From Nocardia sp. NRRL S-836 (GTDB taxonomy: Bacteria; Actinomycetota; Actinomycetes; Mycobacteriales; Pseudonocardiaceae): 64,000 nt of DNA. The position numbers and the translations under genes are program-made. Within the stretch, counting starts at the first letter, position 1; every line of letters begins with the position of its first letter. The notes beneath the pieces are model-generated. The model saw only the letters and a list, made by a program, of their open reading frames with translations. It did no database searches and was not told the DNA's origin. Location: positions 62,001 through 126,000 of the forward strand of contig NZ_LGDY01000100.1 of assembly GCF_001279525.1 (NCBI RefSeq). The letters run 5' to 3'. Shown piece by piece: positions 57,608-64,000 of this stretch.

Positions 57608-60109
57608 TCACTGTTCGGCGATTCCGGCGATGAGTGAACGCCGTGCCGCACGGCGGGCAGGTAGCAGCGCGGCGAGTGGAGCGGCCAGCAACGCCGCGCC
57701 GAACAGGACCCCGAGCCGCTCCCACGGCAGCGTGAACGGCATCGGCTCGCCCTCGGTCGCCACGATTCCGGCGATCAACCAGGCCGAGCCGACGCCGAGC
57801 AGCAGCCCGGACAGCGCGCCGATCAGTGCGACGAACACCGCCTCGACCGCCAGGCTCGACCGCAGGCCGCCCCTGGTGAGTCCGAGGGCACGCAACAGAG
57901 CTGACTCGCGAACCCTCTCCAGCACCGACAGCGAGAGCGTGTTGGTGATGCCCGCGAACGCGATCAGCACCGCCAGCGCGGTCAGCCCCCAGAGCAGGTT
58001 CAGCGTGCGCCGGAGCGGCTCCGCCAGCTGCTCGCGGAGATCAGCGCTTCCGCTGAGCCTGGCCAGCGGCGCGGTGGTGAGGACCTGCTCCACGGCTGAG
58101 CGCACGGCCGTGTCGTCGGCCCGGTCCGCGAGCCCGACCAGCACGCTGTGGTCGTAACCGCTGTTCTCCAGCTCGATCGCCGGCATCTGGGCGAGGTCGA
58201 CCACCGCCATGCGCAGGTCCGCACCCGGCACCTGGACGCTGTCGAACACCGCGACCACCCGCAACGGCACCAAGGCGCCCGCGTTGCCCGCCTGCACCGT
58301 GTCGCCGACCACGAGACCGGTCTGCTCGGCCAGCTCCTCGCTGATGGCGAGCTGCCCTGGCCCGAGGTGGTCGAGCCGGCCGGACAGCACCGCCGGGCGC
58401 AACAGGGTCCCGACGGCGTCGCCGCGCACGGCGGACAGACCCCAGGCGCCGTGCTCGCCCAGTGTTGCCGAGAACGACTGCATGGGTGCCGCCGCGGCAA
58501 CGCCCGGCACGGCGGCGATGCGGTCCGCGAGGTCCCTGGGCAGAGGACGCTGGATGAGCACCGACGAGATGACGAAGTCCGCCTTCAGCTGCTCGGCGAG
58601 CCCTTTGGTCTGGCCCGCCTCTAGTCCTGCGGTCACCGTGGTGACCAGCGAGACGACGGCCAGTCCGATCGTGAGCGCGGCAGCGCTGGCGGCGGTGCGC
58701 TTGGGGTTGCGGTCGGCGTTGAGCGCGGCGATCTTCGCCGGCATGCCGAGCAGCGGTGAGGCGATCATGCCCAGTGCGCGCACCACAGGACCGGCGACCA
58801 AGGGGCCCGCGGCGAGCACCGCGCCGAGCAACGCCACCATCGCGACCATCGCGAGACCGGCGCCGTCCTCCGCTTCGGCCCGCAGCGCGACCACCGCCGC
58901 GGCCACGCCGGCTGACAGCAGGAGGATCGCGACGGCGACTCGCGGTCGACCCGCTCGGGCGGTCTTGCCCTCCAAGGGCGTGCGCAGGGCCTCGACCGGG
59001 GCGATTCGCGTGGCGGCCAGGGCCGGCAGCGTCGCGGCGAGGGCCGTGATCACGATTCCCACCGCCAGGGCCGCGACCGCGGTGCGCCCGGTGAGCGGGA
59101 GGTAGATCTCCGAACGGCGCCCGGTGACCGCCTGGAGTGCGGCGGCGACTCCGAGGCCGGCGAACAGGCCTGCGACCGACGCGACCGTGCCCAGCGCCAG
59201 CGCCTCGGCGAGCACGCTCGTGAACACCTGCCGCCTTCCTGCTCCGATGCAGCGCAGGACCGCTAGCTCGCGGGCCCGCTGGGTGAGGAGGATCGTGAAC
59301 GAGTTCGTGATCACCATCGCGGCGACGACCATCGAGAGCACGGCGAACGCGCTGAAGAACCCCTGCAGCCCGGCGGAGTCCGGTGCGATCTGGCTCATCA
59401 GTCCCGCCGCTGCCGCCTGTCCCGTCACGACGGAGAGCCCCGGTGTGCTCAGCGCACGGGTCAGGGCGGCGACGAGCTCCTGCTGACCGGTTCCCGGAGC
59501 GGCGTGCGCGACGATCTCGCTGATCCGCGCCCCGGGGTCGAGCAGGCGTGCGTCCTCGGGCAGGACGACCAGCTGCGCGGAGCCGAGACCGGAGTCGGAC
59601 GGCCTGTTGACCTCGCCGACCACGGTGAACGAGTGAGGGCTGCCGTCCTGGCCGAACAGCGTGATCTGCTGCCCGAGCCGGTGGCCGGTGACCTCGTCCC
59701 GGTCCACCGCGATCTCCCCGGCCCTGGCCGGGAGCCGGCCCTCGGCGAGGTCGAACGGCCGCAACGACGGGTCGGCGGCGAGCGCGGTCGCGGCCGCGTC
59801 CACCGGTCGTCCCGCCGGATCGCGCAGCGGTGCGGACACCGTGACGCGGTGCTCGGCCGCCGCGACGCCCGGCACCCGGCGTACCCGGTCGAGCAGGTCG
59901 CCGGTCAGGTCCGGCCCGCCGCGCGAGCTGGTGATGGACGCGTCCACGCCGCGCGTCTCGAAGGCGACCGCCGCGCGCAGACCCTCGGTCGTGGCGTCGG
60001 CGAGCACCAACGCCCCGGACACGAACGCGACTCCCAGGGCGATCGCGATGGCGGAGAGCAGCATCCGCAACGGCCGGGCCCGCAGGCCCGCGAAGACCAC
60101 GCGCAGCAT
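57608..60109 (-). CDS. FtsX/MacB-like ABC transporter permease
   Basis: This 833-aa membrane protein has the duplicated FtsX permease layout: an N-terminal helix (LRMLLSAIAIALGVAFVSGA), a large extracytoplasmic domain (about 45-250), a block of three to four helices (about 260-400 and 430-520), a second extracytoplasmic domain, and three helices at the C-terminus (about 720-820). It likely exports or extracts lipids, peptides or antibiotics rather than importing. The ATG at 60109 overlaps the ATPase stop by one base (TGATG). Confidence 0.88.
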   Translation of the reverse strand: MLRVVFAGLRARPLRMLLSAIAIALGVAFVSGALVLADATTEGLRAAVAFETRGVDASITSSRGGPDLTGDLLDRVRRVPGVAAAEHRVTVSAPLRDPAGRPVDAAATALAADPSLRPFDLAEGRLPARAGEIAVDRDEVTGHRLGQQITLFGQDGSPHSFTVVGEVNRPSDSGLGSAQLVVLPEDARLLDPGARISEIVAHAAPGTGQQELVAALTRALSTPGLSVVTGQAAAAGLMSQIAPDSAGLQGFFSAFAVLSMVVAAMVITNSFTILLTQRARELAVLRCIGAGRRQVFTSVLAEALALGTVASVAGLFAGLGVAAALQAVTGRRSEIYLPLTGRTAVAALAVGIVITALAATLPALAATRIAPVEALRTPLEGKTARAGRPRVAVAILLLSAGVAAAVVALRAEAEDGAGLAMVAMVALLGAVLAAGPLVAGPVVRALGMIASPLLGMPAKIAALNADRNPKRTAASAAALTIGLAVVSLVTTVTAGLEAGQTKGLAEQLKADFVISSVLIQRPLPRDLADRIAAVPGVAAAAPMQSFSATLGEHGAWGLSAVRGDAVGTLLRPAVLSGRLDHLGPGQLAISEELAEQTGLVVGDTVQAGNAGALVPLRVVAVFDSVQVPGADLRMAVVDLAQMPAIELENSGYDHSVLVGLADRADDTAVRSAVEQVLTTAPLARLSGSADLREQLAEPLRRTLNLLWGLTALAVLIAFAGITNTLSLSVLERVRESALLRALGLTRGGLRSSLAVEAVFVALIGALSGLLLGVGSAWLIAGIVATEGEPMPFTLPWERLGVLFGAALLAAPLAALLPARRAARRSLIAGIAEQ

Positions 60110-60843
60110 CACGCCCCCAGACCGGAGAGCTCGGCCAGGACGCGGTCCGGGGTGGGGGAGGGGAGGTGGGTTGCCACGCGTCCGTCGGCGAGCAGCACTC
60201 CGTGGTCCGAATAGGACGCCGCCACGGGGTCGTGGGTCACCATCACCACGGTCTGCCCCATCTCCCGCACCGAGGTGCGCAGGAAGTCCAGCACCTCGGC
60301 GCCGGAGCGCGAGTCCAGGCTGCCGGTCGGCTCGTCGGCGAACACCACGTCCGGCCTGCCCACCAGCGCACGGGCGCACGCGACCCGCTGCTGCTGGCCA
60401 CCGGAGAGCTCACCGGGCTTGTGCTCGAGCCGCCCGCGCAGTCCCAACGCGTCCACGACGGCCGCGAACCACCACCCCTCGTCGGGGGTGCGGCCCGCGA
60501 GCCGCAGGCCGAGCAGGATGTTGTCCTGCGCCGTCAGAGTCGGCAACAGGTTGAACGACTGGAACACGAAACCGATCCGGTCCCGCCTCAGCCTCGTCAG
60601 CGCGGCGTCGGAAAGCCCGGTCAGCTCGGTCTTCCCGACCCAGACCTGCCCCGAGTCCACTGTGTCCAGTCCGGCGAGGCAGTGCATCAGAGTCGACTTG
60701 CCCGAACCGGACGGTCCCATGATCGCGGTGAACGTGCGGGCGGGCAGTGCGAGCGACACGTGGTCTAGCGCACGCACCGCCGTGTCCCCGTTGCCGTACA
60801 CCTTCACGGCATCGGTCACTCCCACAGCGGCTGGACTGTTCAC
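60109..60843 (-). CDS. ABC transporter ATP-binding protein (LolD/MacB type)
   Basis: This 244-aa ATPase has Walker A GPSGSGKST, Q-loop FVFQSFNLLP, signature LSGGQQQRVA and Walker B VVFADEPTGSLD, with the H-loop in VMVTHDPVA. The LolD/MacB subfamily works with FtsX-type permeases, which here is the following gene. GTG at 60843 follows AGGGAG. The operon is divergent from an OmpR/HK pair 117 bases away, and a repeat set in that region suggests the pair controls it. Confidence 0.9.
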   Translation of the reverse strand: MNSPAAVGVTDAVKVYGNGDTAVRALDHVSLALPARTFTAIMGPSGSGKSTLMHCLAGLDTVDSGQVWVGKTELTGLSDAALTRLRRDRIGFVFQSFNLLPTLTAQDNILLGLRLAGRTPDEGWWFAAVVDALGLRGRLEHKPGELSGGQQQRVACARALVGRPDVVFADEPTGSLDSRSGAEVLDFLRTSVREMGQTVVMVTHDPVAASYSDHGVLLADGRVATHLPSPTPDRVLAELSGLGA

Positions 60844-60901
60844 TGTGCTCCCTGCGTCGGATGTTGTTGTCGTGATCGTGCAGAGGGCGAGCTGAACGAC
60901 T

Positions 60902-60929
60902 CCTGAAGCAACCTGAAGATCACTTCAGG
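60902..60929. promoter_or_regulatory. Repeat set CCTGAAG/CCTGAAG/CTTCAGG in the divergent region
   Basis: CCTGAAG occurs at 60902-60908 and 60912-60918, exactly 10 bases apart, and its inverse CTTCAGG at 60923-60929. OmpR-type regulators bind direct repeats spaced by about one helical turn, so this is a good candidate operator for the response regulator starting at 60961, also controlling the ABC exporter. Confidence 0.55.
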
Positions 60930-60960
60930 GAAGACCGCCGGGATCTGGGACCATCAGGGC

Positions 60961-61635
60961 ATGCGGGTTCTCGTGGTGGAAGACGAACGGCGGCTCGCCG
61001 AGACGCTGCAGTGGGGGCTGGAGGCGGACGGGTACGCGGTCGACCTCGCGCACGACGGGCTGGAGGGCCTCGAGCTCGCGCAGATGAACCCCTACAGCGT
61101 GATCGTGCTGGACATCATGCTGCCCAAGCTCAACGGCTACCGCGTCTGCGCCGCCTTGCGCGAACGCGGCGTGACCACGCCGATCCTCATGCTGACCGCG
61201 AAGAACGGCGAGTACGACGAGGCCGAAGCACTGGACACCGGCGCCGACGACTTCCTGAGCAAGCCGTTCTCCTACGTCGTGCTCACCGCCAGGCTGCGCG
61301 CTCTGGTGCGCCGGGGTGCGACCGGCGCGCCGGCGGTGCTCGCGTTCGGCGACCTCGTCCTGGACCCGGCACGGCGCACGTGCCGGCGCGCGGACCAGCA
61401 GGTGTCGTTGACCAGCAAGGAGTTCGCCGTGCTGGAGTGCCTGTTGCGCCAGGAAGGACAGGTGGTCGGCAAGCTGGAGATCCTGGAGCAGGTGTGGGAC
61501 ATGGCTTACGAGGGCGACCCGAACATCGTCGAGGTGTACGTGAGTGCCCTGCGGCGCAAGCTGGACACGCCCTTCGGACGGCGCACCATCGGCACGGTCC
61601 GCGGTGTCGGCTACCGGTTGGTCGCGGATGAGTAG
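60961..61635 (+). CDS. OmpR-family response regulator
   Basis: This 224-aa protein has a receiver domain (MRVLVVEDERRLAETL, Asp in IVLDIMLPKLNG, Thr in LMLTAKNG, Lys in DFLSKPFSY) and an OmpR winged helix (VSLTSKEFAVLECLLRQ, NIVEVYVSALRRKLD, TVRGVGYRL). The ATG at 60961 opens the usual N-terminus. It overlaps the kinase gene by eight bases. Its probable targets are itself and the divergent ABC exporter through the repeats at 60902. Confidence 0.93.
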   Translation: MRVLVVEDERRLAETLQWGLEADGYAVDLAHDGLEGLELAQMNPYSVIVLDIMLPKLNGYRVCAALRERGVTTPILMLTAKNGEYDEAEALDTGADDFLSKPFSYVVLTARLRALVRRGATGAPAVLAFGDLVLDPARRTCRRADQQVSLTSKEFAVLECLLRQEGQVVGKLEILEQVWDMAYEGDPNIVEVYVSALRRKLDTPFGRRTIGTVRGVGYRLVADE

Positions 61636-63115
61636 GCGGTGGTGGCCGGTCGCGGTTCGGCGCAGCACCGCGCTCGCGTCGGTGGTGCTGTGCGCGCTCG
61701 TGTTCACCGTGGGGTGGCTGGGCACGCGTGCGTTCCTGGCCGTGCAGCTGGACGCCAACGCGGTGAACTCCGCGACGATCGAGCTCAACCGCATGGCCGC
61801 CGCCTACCAGGTGGCCACTGTGGACGGTGGGCGGTCGGCCCTGGCCTCCGCCGTGACCAACGGTGACGCCATGTTCGAGGTGGTGACGGACTCGGGCCAG
61901 TCGGTGGTGCGCAGCGAGAACCTGCGCCGGTTGGATCCCGCGTGGACGGCGCTGCCGCCGGCGCCGCGGGGAGTGGGGGCGGACTGGACGACGTCCACGG
62001 CCGTGGCGCTGCGGCCCGGTGCGAACCCGGACTGGCGCGAGTACCGCACGTACGAGGTGCTCAGCCGGGTGGTCGACGACGTCCCGGCGGCACTGGTCGA
62101 GCCGCTCGGACGTGAGGAGGTGGAGCTGAGCGCGGGCCTGGGCGGTGGGAGCGCCCAGAACACCTACCGGCTCACCTTGCACCTGTTCGTGCTGCCGTGG
62201 GACAGGCAACGCGCCCTGCGCTCGTTCGACACCACGCTCGGGTATTTCGTCCCGCTCGCGGTGCTGCTCACCGCCCTGGCGGCGTGGTTCTCGGCCGGCC
62301 GCGCGCTGCGGCCGGTGGAGGCGATCCGCAGCGAGCTGGCGAAGGTCAGCGCGACCGGGCTGGACCGGCGGGTGCCCGTGCCGCCCTCCGGCGACGAGAT
62401 CGCCAGGCTCGCGCTGACGACCAACAGCACGTTGGACCGCCTGGAGCGGTCCCACCAGCAGCAGGAACGCTTCGTGGCCGACGCGAGCCACGAGCTGCGC
62501 AGTCCTCTCGCCAGCCTGCGCGCGAGCCTGGAGGTGGCACTCGCGCACCCGGACCGGGTGGACTGGCCCGTCGTGGCGCAGCGGTCGTTGCTGGACGTGC
62601 AGCGGCTGCAACGCATCACGGCGGACCTGTTGCAGCTGGCCGCGCAACCGGGGCAGCCGTCGGGCTCCGGCGTCGTCGACCTCGCGGAGGTCGTGCTGGA
62701 ACAGGTCGCCGAACGCGCGGCGGAACCGGGCGGGCGGGTCGTGGTCAGGTCCGAAATCGCCGGAGCCGCACTGGTCGACGGGGTCCAGGTCCAGCTCGAA
62801 CGACTGCTGCGCAACCTGCTGGACAACGCGGTGCGCCACGCCGAAGCGGAAGTGACCGTGCGCCTGGGCGCTGAGGCGAACCGGGTCGTCCTCGAAGTGG
62901 TCGACGACGGCCTGGGCATCCCGGTCGAGGACCGCGAGCGCGTGTTCGACCGGTTCGCCCGCCTGGACGACGCGAGAACCAGAGACGAGGGCGGCTCCGG
63001 TCTCGGGCTCGCACTCGCGCGCGACATCGCGACGCGCCACGGCGGAACGTTGTACGTGGAAGAGAACAAGACCGGCGCACGGCTTGTGGCCCGGTTCCCC
63101 ACCGCCGGAGGGTGA
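61628..63115 (+). CDS. Sensor histidine kinase (HisKA/HATPase_c)
   Basis: This 495-aa kinase has a TM helix near the N-terminus (residues about 12-35), an extracytoplasmic domain of about 170 residues, a second TM (about 205-225), a HAMP linker (RPVEAIRSELAKVSATGLDR), the phospho-acceptor His in VADASHELRSPLASLRASLE, and a HATPase domain with LLDNAVRHAEAE, GLGIPVEDRERVFDRF and GGSGLGLALARDIA. It probably senses envelope stress or a peptide antibiotic, as in pairs next to FtsX-type exporters. ATG 61628 overlaps the regulator stop. Confidence 0.92.
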   Translation: MSRRWWPVAVRRSTALASVVLCALVFTVGWLGTRAFLAVQLDANAVNSATIELNRMAAAYQVATVDGGRSALASAVTNGDAMFEVVTDSGQSVVRSENLRRLDPAWTALPPAPRGVGADWTTSTAVALRPGANPDWREYRTYEVLSRVVDDVPAALVEPLGREEVELSAGLGGGSAQNTYRLTLHLFVLPWDRQRALRSFDTTLGYFVPLAVLLTALAAWFSAGRALRPVEAIRSELAKVSATGLDRRVPVPPSGDEIARLALTTNSTLDRLERSHQQQERFVADASHELRSPLASLRASLEVALAHPDRVDWPVVAQRSLLDVQRLQRITADLLQLAAQPGQPSGSGVVDLAEVVLEQVAERAAEPGGRVVVRSEIAGAALVDGVQVQLERLLRNLLDNAVRHAEAEVTVRLGAEANRVVLEVVDDGLGIPVEDRERVFDRFARLDDARTRDEGGSGLGLALARDIATRHGGTLYVEENKTGARLVARFPTAGG

Positions 63116-63214
63116 CCGCCACACGGGTTGTTCATGTCCTGTGTGGACAGCTCACGATCGGGAGTTCCGCAGTGATCGGAAGGCCTTCCGGATCTCCTCG
63201 ACGAGGAGTCCGGG

Positions 63215-63580
63215 TTGCTCGAGCTCTGGTCAGATGAACCTGCGGATCGCGGCGTGACAGGTGACGTCGCGCGATTCGAAGGACGCTTCACCGCGGAGTC
63301 GGGCCGCGGCGTGGCGCTCGCCCACCACTTCGCCGACCTCGTCAGCGCCGACGACCGCTTCGAGATCGCCGCACCGCACCCGTTCAGCCTGGTCTGCTTC
63401 CGCCTGCGCGTCACCGACGCCATCGACGCCGAACTACTGCGCCGCCTCAATGCCACCGGCCGGATCCTGCTCAGCAACACCGAGGTCCACCACCGCCACG
63501 CCCTGCTCGCCCGGCAAGGGCATCACGCCGTGGACCGTCCGCCGGCTTTGTCAGCTCGGTCATCCGGCAGAACAGCCTTG
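63215..63580 (+). pseudogene. C-terminal remnant of a PLP-dependent (group II) decarboxylase
   Basis: The frame encodes the family C-terminus HHFADLVSADDRFEIAAPHP, SLVCFRLRV and LLRRLNATGRILLSNTEV, as in aromatic-L-amino-acid or related decarboxylases. The N-terminal two-thirds including the PLP Lys are missing. After HHRHALL the reading frame shifts (TPWTVRRLCQL in another frame). The region upstream is not clearly coding. It is non-functional. Confidence 0.55.
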
Positions 63581-63614
63581 ATCGTGTACGTCAGCTTCGG
63601 CGACACTTCTCATC

Positions 63615-64000
63615 ATGGGCAGAGCGGGAATCCTGGACGAGCAGGCGCATGCGGCCGACGTGCTGATCGAGCTTTTCGAAGCCGGGCTTCCCCCAACGGT
63701 GTGGTACATCACCGACACGCTCGGCTCGGTTGTCGGTTCCCCGATCGCCGGCATCAGTGACCACGAGAGCTATGCCACCATGGTGCACTGCGCCAAAATC
63801 CTGGGGATGCAGCTGGAGATCGTTCCCCCGCGTTCGTACTGGCAGAGTCAAGGCTCTGATGAAGAGCACTCGCCTCCCGCGGTCCTGACCACACCGCACT
63901 ATGAGAACTACATCATCAAAGGGAACTACCGTGGAGTGCGGTTGTCGTGTGAAGGCTCGGCACGTGCAGGCACCGCGAAGAAGACGAATGTGCCGAAGTT
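63615..64000 (+). CDS. Unknown protein, cut by the right window edge
   Basis: An ATG at 63615 opens a frame that stays open to the end of the window (128 codons), which gene callers using stop-to-stop rules would miss. It reads MGRAGILDEQAHAADVLIEL, then TVWYITDTLGSVVGSPIAG, then YENYIIKGNYRGVRLSCEGS. Third-position GC is somewhat lower than in the neighbours. The alternating strands and the lack of signal peptide suggest a soluble protein. The family is not recognised. Confidence 0.6.
   Translation, partial: MGRAGILDEQAHAADVLIELFEAGLPPTVWYITDTLGSVVGSPIAGISDHESYATMVHCAKILGMQLEIVPPRSYWQSQGSDEEHSPPAVLTTPHYENYIIKGNYRGVRLSCEGSARAGTAKKTNVPK

Overview
The window is high-GC DNA with strong G/C bias at third codon positions, frequent GTG starts and ATGA/GTGA gene overlaps. 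Gene content (Lsr2, AroH-type chorismate mutase, a cmk-plsC-der operon, several NtrR/TetR/LuxR/OmpR-type regulators, NRPS and terpene clusters) indicates a filamentous actinomycete, most likely Pseudonocardiaceae-like. The exact genus cannot be read from the sequence.

Region 1 (1-12.4 kb) is core-like. It holds a DEDDh exonuclease, a DUF2855 protein, a TetR regulator with nearby MaoC/SDR/MDR genes that look like acyl or steroid catabolism (two operator-like inverted repeats lie between them), a leaderless subtilase with a tiny coupled partner, a CPA2 antiporter with a KhtT-like subunit, a DUF1015 protein, a STAS protein and chorismate mutase.

Region 2 (12.4-19.9 kb) is the most interesting part. 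Two divergent transcription units carry a TIR-macro fusion, an EccE-like protein, a four-TM protein, an intact MTA/SAH-type nucleosidase, an NrtR-like Nudix regulator and a second nucleosidase that has lost its catalytic Asp. Both nucleosidases and the membrane protein carry the same short Gly/Gln/Asn motif, which resembles bacterial RHIM-like amyloid signalling motifs. I read this as a candidate NAD/ADP-ribose-linked conflict (defence) system. A perfect palindrome sits in front of the Nudix gene.

Region 3 (19.9-24.8 kb) is core again: cmk, plsC, der, a LuxR-type two-component pair, and tRNA-Pro(GGG) with a terminator.

Region 4 (24.8-43 kb) is an accessory region that begins right after the tRNA. 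It contains an unknown 498-aa protein, decayed transposases, a terpene synthase/polyprenyl synthase cluster with two overlooked small ORFs, an ABC1 kinase, Lsr2, a frameshifted DddA-like deaminase toxin with an Imm1 immunity gene, two secreted trypsin-like proteases next to a cholesterol-dependent-cytolysin-like protein, and mobile-element remnants. Large parts are non-coding or decayed.

Region 5 (43-51.4 kb) is a compact minus-strand NRPS operon made of dissected domains: A, PCP-methyltransferase, C, MFS exporter, PCP-A, PaaK-like ligase.

Region 6 (51.4-64 kb) has fragments, a secreted duplicated SH3-like protein, an AraC regulator, an ATP-dependent DNA ligase flanked by paralogous fragments, and a FtsX/LolD-type ABC exporter divergent from an OmpR/HK pair. 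A 10-bp-spaced repeat set lies between the exporter and the regulator. The right edge holds a decarboxylase remnant and a partial unknown gene.
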